DNA of 11,602 nt from Methanosarcinaceae archaeon (GTDB lineage: Archaea; Halobacteriota; Methanosarcinia; Methanosarcinales; Methanosarcinaceae): positions 1 to 11,602 of the forward strand of contig JAGAEB010000155.1 in assembly GCA_017613335.1 (NCBI GenBank), read 5' to 3'. This document shows positions 1 through 5,271 of this stretch, piece after piece. Below the pieces are notes generated by a model. The model did no database searches. It was not told the origin of the DNA and worked only from the letters and a program-made list of their open reading frames with translations. Position 1 is the stretch's first letter. The number at the start of each line of letters is the position of its first letter. The position numbers were made by a program, and so were the translations under genes.

Positions 1-133
1 TGACAGCAGGGAAGTGACAGCAGAGCGTGACAGCACGGATGTGACAGCACGGATGTGACAGCAGGGAAGTGACAGCACGGATGTGACAGCAGGGAAGTGA
101 CAGCACGGATGTGACAGCAGGGAAGTGACAGCA
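1..133. repeat. 14-bp tandem repeat array (minisatellite), cut by left edge
   Basis: TGACAGCA recurs at 1, 15, 28, 42, 56, 70, 84, 98, 112 and 126: ten copies, all 14 bp apart except one 13-bp step. The six variable bases alternate between GGGAAG-type and CGGATG-type endings over most of the array, so the recent unit of duplication looks like 28 bp. The array begins at the window edge and probably extends leftward. Each unit carries TGA and 14 is not a multiple of three, so all plus-strand frames are closed; no stop occurs on the minus strand. There is no spacer-like sequence and no sign of a protein here. Confidence 0.93.
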
Positions 134-201
134 GAGACATTGCAGAGAAAACAGCCTGTGACAAACAGAAGATCCGATCGGGAAGATCCGCATGAATTCG
201 C

Positions 202-209
202 TTTTATAG
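202..209 (+). promoter_or_regulatory. Candidate TATA box for the endonuclease Q gene
   Basis: TTTTATAG is centred about 26-27 nt upstream of the ATG at 232. In archaea the TATA box lies about 25-27 nt before the transcription start, so the message would begin at or very near the start codon. No GGAG-like ribosome binding site lies between the box and the ATG, which fits a leaderless transcript. This is inferred from spacing and composition only. Confidence 0.5.
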
Positions 210-231
210 GATCATATCTGTTTACTTTTTT

Positions 232-1677
232 ATGGAAATCAATGCGGATCTTCATATTCATTCGAGATATGCTGCAGCCTGTTCGGACAGAATGGTTCCG
301 GAGACGATCGCGGCGGAAGCTGCCAAAAAAGGGATCGATCTTGTCGGAACGGGCGATATCCTGCATCCGCGCTGGTTTGAGGAGATCCGGAAATATGCCG
401 TCAATGATGAGACGATCATCTGCGGCAGGACTCATTTTATTCCGACTGTCGAGATCGAAGACCGGAACAAGGTCCATCATCTGATCATCCTGCCGTCGCT
501 TTCAAAAGCTCAGGAACTGGCGGAGGCCTGTGCCCGTTTCGGAAAGACCGATGCGGACGGAAGACCTTCTCTGGCTCTTTCAGGTGAAGAGATCGCAGAT
601 CTGGCAGGATCGGCGGACGCGCTTTTCGGGCCGTGTCATTCGTTTACACCGTGGACGGGTATGTACGGGACGCATGATTCGATCTCAGACTGTTACGGAG
701 ACCGGACGAAGGATGTTTCTTTTCTGGAGCTCGGTCTTTCGGCGGACAGCTCCTATGCAGACAGGATATCCGAGATCCGTCATCTGACTTATATTTCGTC
801 TTCGGATGCGCATTCGCCGTGGACGAACAAGCTCGGCCGTGAATTTACACGGTTTTCCGTTCCGGATGACGGCGGTCTTTCGTTTGACGGGCTGAAAAAA
901 GCGATTCTCAGAAAACAGGGATATAATGCTGTCCTGAATGTCGGATTTTATCCGCAGGAAGGAAAATATCATGATTCGGCCTGTATCAACCCGGAATGTA
1001 ATCTGCACTATTCTCTTGCGGAAGCGACATCTTACAGATGGAAATGCCCGGAATGCCGTTCAAAGATCACGAAAGGCGTTGCGGACCGCGTGAATGAACT
1101 GGCGGATCTGACCCCGGAAGAAGCGGCATCATCCGTTCCTGAATACAGGCCGCCTTATTTCCATACGATCCCGCTCGCCGAGATCATCATGCGCGCCCTG
1201 GGGCATAAATCCGTTTCAACAAAAGGCGTTTCAGGCACTTATGAAACGCTCGTCTCGTCTTTCGGATCGGAAACGGCGGTCCTTCTGAATGACAGGCCGG
1301 AGAGACTGGCTGTCGTCGGTCCTGCGGTTCAGGAAGCGATCATCGCTTTCAGAAACAACGGTATTGAAATATGCGCCGGCGGCGGTGGTCAGTACGGAAC
1401 GCTCGAATTCAGGAAAAAGCCCGGACAGGCGCGTTTCCGGAAGAATGCTGCTCCGGATCCGGAAGATGATGACGGGTACGGCAACGGACATGACGGCGGG
1501 TATGACAGCAGGCATGACGGCGCTGATCCGGATGATGACGGCAGCCGGAAACTTAAAAGTATTTATATTAAAAATGATAATAGAGGGGACAGTTCAGGGA
1601 ACGGCTCCGGCGATGATGACGAAAGACAGAAGCGCGATAAAGACAGGAGCGTTCAGAGGTCTTTATTCAGTTTCTGA
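232..1677 (+). CDS. Endonuclease Q (EndoQ), PHP-family DNA repair nuclease with C-terminal PIP box
   Basis: Endonuclease Q nicks DNA 5' of deaminated bases (uracil, hypoxanthine, xanthine) and abasic sites, opening a repair route independent of glycosylases. The 481-residue product starts with a PHP metallohydrolase domain: HxH at 8/10, GTGD with D42 and H45, E74, H136 in GPCHS, and D192/H194 in SDAHS. A four-cysteine zinc-binding module follows (C251, C256, C272, C275), then the family's GVADRVNELAD stretch at about 282-292. The conserved core ends near residue 404. Residues about 408-473 are an Asp/Gly-rich, probably disordered linker, and the protein ends in QRSLFSF (475-481), which fits the PCNA-interacting pattern QxxLxxF. 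Known EndoQ proteins are roughly 390-425 residues, so the linker makes this one long. The start at 232 leaves only a few residues before HxH and has a TATA box at leaderless spacing. It appears to be transcribed alone. Confidence 0.9.
   Translation: MEINADLHIHSRYAAACSDRMVPETIAAEAAKKGIDLVGTGDILHPRWFEEIRKYAVNDETIICGRTHFIPTVEIEDRNKVHHLIILPSLSKAQELAEACARFGKTDADGRPSLALSGEEIADLAGSADALFGPCHSFTPWTGMYGTHDSISDCYGDRTKDVSFLELGLSADSSYADRISEIRHLTYISSSDAHSPWTNKLGREFTRFSVPDDGGLSFDGLKKAILRKQGYNAVLNVGFYPQEGKYHDSACINPECNLHYSLAEATSYRWKCPECRSKITKGVADRVNELADLTPEEAASSVPEYRPPYFHTIPLAEIIMRALGHKSVSTKGVSGTYETLVSSFGSETAVLLNDRPERLAVVGPAVQEAIIAFRNNGIEICAGGGGQYGTLEFRKKPGQARFRKNAAPDPEDDDGYGNGHDGGYDSRHDGADPDDDGSRKLKSIYIKNDNRGDSSGNGSGDDDERQKRDKDRSVQRSLFSF
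1480..1527 (+). repeat. 12-bp degenerate repeat inside the EndoQ linker
   Basis: Four degenerate 12-bp units encode GNGH-DGGY-DSRH-DGAD, so the linker between the nuclease core and the PIP box grew by in-frame tandem duplication. The core of the unit (GACRGCRGG) resembles the 14-bp array at the left edge. The similarity is short and may be coincidence. Confidence 0.55.
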
Positions 1678-1788
1678 TCGTCATCTGAATTCTGAACAGT
1701 CGGTATGCAGATGCATCCCGTTCCGTTTCTGTGTCCGGATGATGTCTGAACGGATTCAGATCCGGTTCCTGAAACTCTGTTGTTGAGT

Positions 1789-1871
1789 GCCCGGTTAGTC
1801 TAGCGGTAAGGCGGTAGTCTCGAAAACTACTTCTTCTCAGAAGATCGCAAGTTCAAATCCTGCACCGGGCG
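1789..1871 (+). tRNA. tRNA-Ser(CGA), reads UCG
   Basis: The acceptor stem is perfect: GCCCGGT (1789-1795) pairs with ACCGGGC (1864-1870), followed by discriminator G1871, as expected for serine. The D stem is GTCT/AGGC. The anticodon arm is GTAGT-CTCGAAA-ACTAC with anticodon CGA at 1821-1823. A long type II variable arm (1831-1846) folds TCTTC/GAAGA, again typical of Ser. The T arm is GCAAG-TTCAAAT-CCTGC, with an A-C mismatch at pair 52-62. No CCA is encoded and no intron is present. No clear TATA box lies just upstream; the nearest (1562-1569) sits about 220 nt away inside the EndoQ gene. Confidence 0.95.
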
Positions 1872-1879
1872 CTTCTTAC

Positions 1880-1885
1880 TTTTTT
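1880..1885 (+). terminator. Oligo-T terminator after tRNA-Ser
   Basis: A run of six T residues begins nine bases after the tRNA 3' end. Archaeal RNA polymerase terminates on short U tracts of this kind without needing a hairpin. Confidence 0.55.
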
Positions 1886-1983
1886 CATGCCGGACGGATC
1901 AGTGCGGTCGTGTACACTGCGGTGCGCTGTGTCATCCGGTGTTTATCGTTTATCTTTTGTGTTTTTCCTGTTCCGTCAAAATC

Positions 1984-1991
1984 TTTATATT
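1984..1991 (+). promoter_or_regulatory. Candidate TATA box for tRNA-Trp
   Basis: TTTATATT preceded by an A-rich stretch (a possible BRE) lies 61 nt upstream of the mature tRNA 5' end. A start about 26 nt downstream of the box would give a 5' leader of roughly 35-40 nt, to be removed by RNase P. It is the best TATA match in the 180 bp between the two tRNA genes. Confidence 0.55.
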
Positions 1992-2051
1992 GGATAAATC
2001 TCTTTTACGAATCGTTTAAGTCATATTCATGGCTCAGACTTTTGTAAACGG

Positions 2052-2242
2052 GGGGCTGTGGCCTAACCTGGTAGGGCGATGGGCTCCAGCGGATATATGA
2101 TGAGCGACGTGTCATCTGAGTATTTCCCGACGGGGAAATGCGATGAGGAGCCGTTGGAGCGCTGAGTGCGCTTAAAAGTGTGCTGTTAGTTCAGCCATTC
2201 GGAGAGACCCGTCGGTTGTGAGTTCAAATCTCACCGGCCCCA
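2052..2242 (+). tRNA. tRNA-Trp(CCA) with a 117-nt intron
   Basis: Exon 1 is 2052-2089 and exon 2 is 2207-2242. Acceptor GGGGCTG pairs with CGGCCCC (2235-2241), discriminator A2242. The D stem is GCC/GGC; the anticodon stem ATGGG (2079-2083) pairs with CCCGT (2208-2212); anticodon CCA is at 2086-2088; the T arm is GTGAG-TTCAAAT-CTCAC. The intron sits between positions 37 and 38. The junction is a perfect bulge-helix-bulge: 5' side ATGGG, CTCC, bulge AGC, GGAT; 3' side ATTC, GGAG, bulge AGA, CCCGT. This has a 4-bp central helix between two 3-nt bulges, cut as AG|C and AG|A by the archaeal splicing endonuclease. The mature tRNA is 74 nt before CCA addition. T-rich tracts at 2245-2260 could end transcription. 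Confidence 0.96.
2090..2206 (+). ncRNA. Box C/D guide RNA inside the tRNA-Trp intron
   Basis: In Haloferax and other euryarchaea the pre-tRNA-Trp intron is a box C/D RNA that guides 2'-O-methylation of C34 and U39 of its own tRNA. All elements are visible here: box C ATGATGA (2097-2103), D' CTGA (2116-2119), C' GCGATGA (2140-2146) and box D CTGA (2162-2165). The D guide (2151-2160) pairs with 2083-2092 over 10 bp including one G-U; the fifth base before D, G2157, faces C34 (C2086). The D' guide (2105-2113) pairs with 2206-2214 with one mismatch; its fifth base G2111 faces C2208, position 39. An extra 7-bp hairpin (ATTTCCC/GGGAAAT, 2122-2139) fills the space between D' and C'. Targets are inferred from the N+5 rule. 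Confidence 0.88.
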
Positions 2243-2275
2243 CGTTTTACTTCCGTTTTTGTTTGGTCTGTTTGT

Positions 2276-2333
2276 CGTTGTTTAGCGCCGTTGTTTTGTG
2301 TCGTTGTTTTGATCTGCGTTGTTGTTTTGTATT
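2276..2333 (+). repeat. Degenerate T-rich 13-bp repeat downstream of tRNA-Trp
   Basis: The motif CGTTGTTT begins at 2276, 2289 and 2302, with a fourth, slightly expanded copy (CGTTGTTGTTTT) at 2317. Spacing is 13, 13 and 15 bp. The tract is G/T-rich on the strand transcribed from tRNA-Trp and resembles in style the 11-bp array at 7306-7426. Confidence 0.6.
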
Positions 2334-2439
2334 GATTTTATGAATACGAATTCAATATGCTTTGCTGTTATGTTTTTTGATATTTTGCAGTCTGCGGCAT
2401 CGTCACATTCAGTCAGTCGTCAGTGCGGCCGGCCGGTCA

Positions 2440-2476
2440 GATATGCATCAGGTATGTATCCGATATGCATCAGGTA
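2440..2476. repeat. 15-bp direct repeat, 22 bp apart
   Basis: GATATGCATCAGGTA occurs exactly at 2440-2454 and 2462-2476. Two perfect copies could be a duplication remnant or a paired protein-binding site; ATGCAT is itself a palindrome. No function can be assigned. Confidence 0.7.
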
Positions 2477-2519
2477 CAGAGAAATACAGAGCGGAGATTC
2501 AGGTCTGCCTTCATCGTCT

Positions 2520-2590
2520 GTCCCCGTCTTTAAAGAAGGGCTTTCCGGTCATGAAACCGGAAAGGAGAGGTTCGATCCCTCCCGGGGGTG
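2520..2590 (+). ncRNA. tRNA-like cloverleaf, probably a degenerate tRNA or chance fold
   Basis: The segment AGAGG-TTCGATC-CCTCC (2566-2582) has the invariant T-loop bases and four of five T-stem pairs. CGGGGGT (2583-2589) can pair with GTCCCCG (2520-2526) as a 7-bp acceptor with two G-U pairs. Between them CTTTCCGG/CCGGAAAG (2541-2548/2557-2564) forms an 8-bp stem with an 8-nt loop containing CAT. The anticodon loop is one base too long, the D arm is poor and lacks the usual GG, and no amino-acid identity fits well. It may be a decayed tRNA, an unusual structured RNA or chance. Confidence 0.25.
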
Positions 2591-2648
2591 ATGCCGGCGG
2601 CGTTACGGTATGCCGTACGGCAATAATAAGAAAGGAGACTCTGAAATC

Positions 2649-3299
2649 ATGAAAAAAGATTTAGTTGAGCTTGTATTTATTCTGGACAGAAGCGGATCGA
2701 TGTCAGGTCTTGAAAAAGATACCATCGGCGGATTTAATTCATTGATCGAAAAACAGAAAGCCGAAGAAGGCGAAGCTTTCGTGACGACTGTTCTGTTTGA
2801 TGACTGTTATGAAATGCTTCACGATCATGTCAATATCAAGGATGTCAGCCCGATCACAGAAAAAGAATACTATCCCCGCGGCATGACGGCTTTGCTGGAT
2901 GCTGTCGGCCGCACCGTCAATAAGATCGGTGAGAGGCTGGCGTCTGTGCCTGAAGAAGAGCGTCCTGAGAAAGTAATAATCGTCATTACGACGGACGGCA
3001 TGGAGAATGCCAGCACCGAGTTCACGCTTGATGTCGTGAAGAAGATGATCGAATACCGTCAGAAGGAATGTTCGTGGACGTTCATGTTCCTCGGTGCGAA
3101 CATGGATGCCGCCGAAGAAGCCGGTAATATCGGCATCGACCGGATGTATGCCCGTACTTATACGAATAACGCCAGAGGCGTCGGCACCGTCTATTCGGCA
3201 ATGTCAGAAAGCGTGACCCTCATGCGCCGGACGAGCAATTACACTTCGAAAAAAGAACAGGAAGAAGCTCTGAAGGAAGCTTTGGACAAAGTCGAATAA
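2649..3299 (+). CDS. von Willebrand factor type A domain protein
   Basis: The 216-residue protein is essentially one VWA domain. The metal ion-dependent adhesion site is complete: DxSxS at 13-17 (DRSGS), T80 in GMTALLDA, and D116 in TTDG. Such domains bind a divalent ion and mediate protein-protein contacts. Stand-alone cytosolic forms resemble TerY-like proteins, but no tellurium-resistance genes, MoxR ATPase or kinase lie nearby, so the partner is unknown. There is no signal peptide or membrane segment. The C-terminus (about 200-216) is charged and helical. The start at 2649 is chosen because AAAGGAG (2631-2637) lies about 11 nt upstream and the protein begins directly with the first beta strand; an in-frame upstream ATG at 2610 would precede that site. 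A hairpin lies right after the stop. Confidence 0.85.
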   Translation: MKKDLVELVFILDRSGSMSGLEKDTIGGFNSLIEKQKAEEGEAFVTTVLFDDCYEMLHDHVNIKDVSPITEKEYYPRGMTALLDAVGRTVNKIGERLASVPEEERPEKVIIVITTDGMENASTEFTLDVVKKMIEYRQKECSWTFMFLGANMDAAEEAGNIGIDRMYARTYTNNARGVGTVYSAMSESVTLMRRTSNYTSKKEQEEALKEALDKVE

Positions 3300-3302
3300 A
3301 TG

Positions 3303-3321
3303 CCGGTCTCTTTTTGACCGG
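3303..3321 (+). terminator. Hairpin with T-rich loop right after the VWA stop codon
   Basis: CCGGTC (3303-3308) pairs with GACCGG (3316-3321) around a loop containing five T residues, starting four bases after the stop codon. GTCTC/GAGAC (3306-3310/3322-3326) is an alternative pairing. It may end or stabilise the message; archaeal termination does not require a hairpin. Confidence 0.4.
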
Positions 3322-3330
3322 AGACAGAAA

Positions 3331-3382
3331 GCCGGCCGCAGCCTGTGAATGCAGACAGATAATGTGTCTGCCTGCGGCCGGC
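3331..3382. repeat. Strong 52-nt inverted repeat in the VWA-GNAT spacer
   Basis: The outer arms GCCGGCCGCAG (3331-3341) and CTGCGGCCGGC (3372-3382) are perfect complements of 11 bp. Inside, GCAGACA (3351-3357) pairs with TGTCTGC (3365-3371) over 7 bp, stacked directly on the outer stem on the 3' side, with a 9-nt bulge on the 5' side. The RNA hairpin would be very stable; it could protect or process the transcript between the two genes, or be a protein-binding site. Confidence 0.75.
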
Positions 3383-3424
3383 AGAATATTTACAGTCGGC
3401 AGAATAATTACAGCCGGCAGCATA
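3380..3424. repeat. 18-bp tandem repeat upstream of the GNAT gene
   Basis: GGCAG starts at 3380, 3398 and 3416; the unit is close to GGCAGAATATTTACAGTC, with two near-complete copies and a third partial one. It grows out of the 3' arm of the adjacent inverted repeat. Its AT-rich portions (AATATTTA, AATAATTA) might help transcription of the next gene, but no TATA box is convincing. Confidence 0.65.
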
Positions 3425-3452
3425 TGCCGTTGCTGCATCGGGACTGAGGAAT

Positions 3453-4070
3453 ATGGAAAACGGAGAAAACGATTTTCAGGATTTTTATGTTGACTGGGCT
3501 TTTCCTGAACACATCGACAGTCTGATGCTGACGGAAGACAAGTGTTTTGCTGAGGGGATCCGCGAGGAGAGAAGCGTTTTCCTGGAAAGGCTCGAAACAT
3601 CTTTTTTCTGCAATACGGTCCTGAAGTATCAGCCGTTTACGGGATCGGAAAGCGGCTGCTCTCCTGATGACAGGGCTTCGGAAATTTACGGTTATTTCTG
3701 TTCCGAGATCAGAGGCTGTATGCCCGGCCTGCCAAAAAACGATTTCGCGCTCGGTCATTCCGCAAAAGAAGCCCATGACCCGGAAGGGCATATTCTTTAT
3801 ATTTCATCTTTTGCCGTCCGGCCGGATGCGCCCCGTAAAAATAAAAAAGGTCTCGGCAGATTCTTTTTCAGAAGATCCCTTGACATGATCCTTAAAAAGA
3901 ATCAGAAGATCGGCCGGATCGTTCTTATCGTTAATGAAGACTGGGCGCCCGCGCGCAGGATCTATGAGACGGAAGGATTCATCACGACAGGAGAGATCCC
4001 CGGATTTTTTGAAACGGCGGACGGTCGGAGAAAAGCGTATGTCATGGAAAAGATCCTGAAAAAAGGATGA
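3453..4070 (+). CDS. GNAT-family N-acetyltransferase
   Basis: The 205-residue protein carries a GNAT fold in its C-terminal half. Motif A lies at about 113-139, ILYISSFAVRP followed by KKGLGRFFF, where GLG is the pyrophosphate-binding turn for acetyl-CoA; the usual first Q/R of the loop is N130. Motif B is at 161-176, NEDWAPARRIYETEGF, with the typical N..A..YE..GF pattern. AHDPEGHILYISSF resembles arylalkylamine-type acetyltransferases, but the acceptor substrate cannot be predicted. The start at 3453 has GAGGA (3446-3450) close upstream. The gene ends with ...KKG-stop inside the first unit of a 15/16-bp tandem repeat, and the final codons resemble that unit. It converges on the gene at 4278-5114. 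Confidence 0.85.
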   Translation: MENGENDFQDFYVDWAFPEHIDSLMLTEDKCFAEGIREERSVFLERLETSFFCNTVLKYQPFTGSESGCSPDDRASEIYGYFCSEIRGCMPGLPKNDFALGHSAKEAHDPEGHILYISSFAVRPDAPRKNKKGLGRFFFRRSLDMILKKNQKIGRIVLIVNEDWAPARRIYETEGFITTGEIPGFFETADGRRKAYVMEKILKKG

Positions 4071-4190
4071 TCCGGAAAAAAGATGATCCGGAAAAAAGAT
4101 GATCCGGAAAAGGATGATCCGGAAAAAAGATGATCCGGGAAAGGATGATCCGGAAAAAAGATGATCCGGGAAAGGATGATCCGGAATTTC
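4066..4190. repeat. 15/16-bp tandem repeat at the GNAT gene 3' end
   Basis: GATGATCCGG recurs at 4066, 4082, 4098, 4113, 4129, 4144, 4160 and 4175: eight copies. Steps are 16, 16, 15, 16, 15, 16, 15, so the right half is built from a 31-bp double unit. The first copy contains the GNAT stop codon (4068-4070), and the sequence just before it (AAGATCCTGAAAAAAG) looks like a diverged unit, suggesting growth from the gene end. On the minus strand the units supply repeated runs of up to six T residues downstream of the convergent membrane-protein gene. Short open frames here (MIRERMIR...) are repeat translations. Confidence 0.93.
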
Positions 4191-4231
4191 TGTTTTATCA
4201 GGGTCTCAGAGGGATCATTCCGTTCGATACC

Positions 4232-4258
4232 TTTTTTCTTTTTTTGCCCGATCTTTTT
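4232..4258 (+). terminator. T-tract terminator for the GNAT transcription unit
   Basis: Runs of six and seven T residues separated by one C (4232-4245), followed by a further T5 (4254-4258), lie between the convergent genes on the plus strand. Multiple U tracts are the archaeal intrinsic termination signal. Confidence 0.6.
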
Positions 4259-4277
4259 GTCCGGCGGTTTTCACATC

Positions 4278-5114
4278 TTATGCCGGCAGGGAAAAGATCA
4301 GATACAGGATGCTGTAAAAGACCGGCTGGTGGATGACATAGACCGAAAGTGAATGTTTTCCGAGGAATTCCGGGACGGACAGGGCGTATCCTGCGATCGC
4401 CGGGATCTTCCTTTCCGATGCGGCGGGCAGCGGGAAGAGAGATCTTTTTTCAGAATAGCATGTCCTTCCGATAACGCTTCCGACAAGAAAGATGCCCATC
4501 CACGGAATGATCGGCATGAAATCGACAACGTCAGGCATATTGCTGACTGAAATGCCCAGAGGCATCAGAAGAGGGCTGTCGGAGGCATAATCATACAGAC
4601 TGAGATTGTTGTTCAGGACGATGATGTAAAGGCCTATAAAGCCGATGATGAGACTGAAGGCATTTTTTATCCGGGGATCGGTCCCGGACCCCGGGATCTT
4701 TTTTTCAGCGGAAGTCAGAAAGGCGTAGACCAGTATTGAAACGCTCAGAAGATGAAGAACGTTGAACAGGATCAGGCAATAGATCCCGAGATATTCTGTA
4801 ATGAACAGAGTAGCGATCGTCAGTCCTGCAGAGACGATGAGGAGTTTCAGACCTCTTTTCAGATTGTTTCCGGAAAAAGAACAGCAGACGCCGGAAATGC
4901 CGACGAAGAGGAGGAGAATGACCGGATGGATGAATTCCCGGAACCATGGATCTTCAAGGAAGGCGAATGCGCAAAAGCCGAATTCATATCTGACATCATA
5001 TGAGAAATGCATGATCATCATCATGACCAGAGCAATGCCGCGCAGAAAATCGAGTTCCCATACACGATTCTTCCGGAACTCTGAAAGATCTCCGGTGTCT
5101 GATGATGCGGTCAT
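4278..5114 (-). CDS. DUF1624 / HGSNAT-like membrane acyltransferase family protein
   Basis: The 278-residue protein is an integral membrane protein of the DUF1624 (heparan-alpha-glucosaminide N-acetyltransferase catalytic-like) family. The N-terminal hallmark is WELDFLRGIALVMMMIMHF at 19-37 with R25, G26, H36 and D40, and the C-terminal hallmark is HSLSVYVIHQPVFY near the end. About seven or eight hydrophobic segments lie between. Relatives are thought to move acyl groups across or within the membrane; the substrate here is unknown. The ATG at 5112-5114 is preceded on the minus strand by GAAGAGG (5121-5127) and a TATA-like box about 28 nt away. The stop lies about 90 bp from the 15/16-bp array, whose minus-strand T runs could terminate it. 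It faces the GNAT gene tail to tail; no operon partner is visible. Confidence 0.85.
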   Translation of the reverse strand: MTASSDTGDLSEFRKNRVWELDFLRGIALVMMMIMHFSYDVRYEFGFCAFAFLEDPWFREFIHPVILLLFVGISGVCCSFSGNNLKRGLKLLIVSAGLTIATLFITEYLGIYCLILFNVLHLLSVSILVYAFLTSAEKKIPGSGTDPRIKNAFSLIIGFIGLYIIVLNNNLSLYDYASDSPLLMPLGISVSNMPDVVDFMPIIPWMGIFLVGSVIGRTCYSEKRSLFPLPAASERKIPAIAGYALSVPEFLGKHSLSVYVIHQPVFYSILYLIFSLPA

Positions 5115-5133
5115 GCAGTGCCTCTTCTTTTTT

Positions 5134-5148
5134 ATGATATATATTTCT
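5134..5148 (-). promoter_or_regulatory. Candidate TATA box for the DUF1624 gene
   Basis: Read on the minus strand, AAATATATATC is centred about 28 nt upstream of the start codon at 5114. The sequence is nearly symmetric (GATATATAT), so it might also serve the plus-strand gene at 5272, though that would leave a leader of about 100 nt. Confidence 0.5.
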
Positions 5149-5162
5149 GACCGGGAGACATC

Positions 5163-5191
5163 TTTCTGACAGGAAGTTTTCTGACAGGAAG
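5163..5191. repeat. 14-bp direct repeat in the divergent spacer
   Basis: TTTCTGACAGGAAG occurs exactly at 5163-5176 and 5178-5191, a 15-bp period; a truncated copy (TTTCTGACC) lies at 5144-5152. The copies sit between the minus-strand promoter and the Cgi121 start and could be an operator or a young minisatellite. Confidence 0.65.
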
Positions 5192-5271
5192 ATATCCCGG
5201 TCCGGACGGAGCAAGTCTCTTATTATCAGGATGCTTTTTCAGGTCATCAGATTGAGAGATGACGGCGGCAG

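Larger units (their letters stand above)
2243..2648. other. 406-bp stretch without a supported gene
   Basis: It contains T-rich tracts that probably terminate tRNA-Trp, a degenerate 13-bp repeat, a 15-bp direct repeat and a tRNA-like cloverleaf (each listed separately), plus the ribosome binding site of the next gene. Two overlapping open frames cross 2319-2591, but neither has a ribosome binding site or recognisable protein character. I see no convincing promoter for the downstream gene in it. Confidence 0.6.

Noticed and set aside
1..133. CRISPR array
   Set aside because: The 14-bp units abut directly with no unique spacers, and no cas genes are nearby. This is a minisatellite.
125..484. 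119-codon open frame overlapping the EndoQ start
   Set aside because: It is out of frame with EndoQ and overlaps its conserved PHP motif. The EndoQ frame has the catalytic residues and continues far further.
2319..2652. Two overlapping 90-96 codon plus-strand open frames upstream of the VWA gene
   Set aside because: They cross repeats and a tRNA-like fold, lack a ribosome binding site and have no protein-like character.
2649..3299. TerY or other tellurium-resistance system
   Set aside because: The VWA fold fits broadly, but no ter genes, phosphatase or kinase lie nearby, so a system assignment is not supported.
4130..4352. Small MIRERMIR-containing proteins
   Set aside because: They start inside the 15/16-bp array and are repeat translations running into antisense of the DUF1624 gene.
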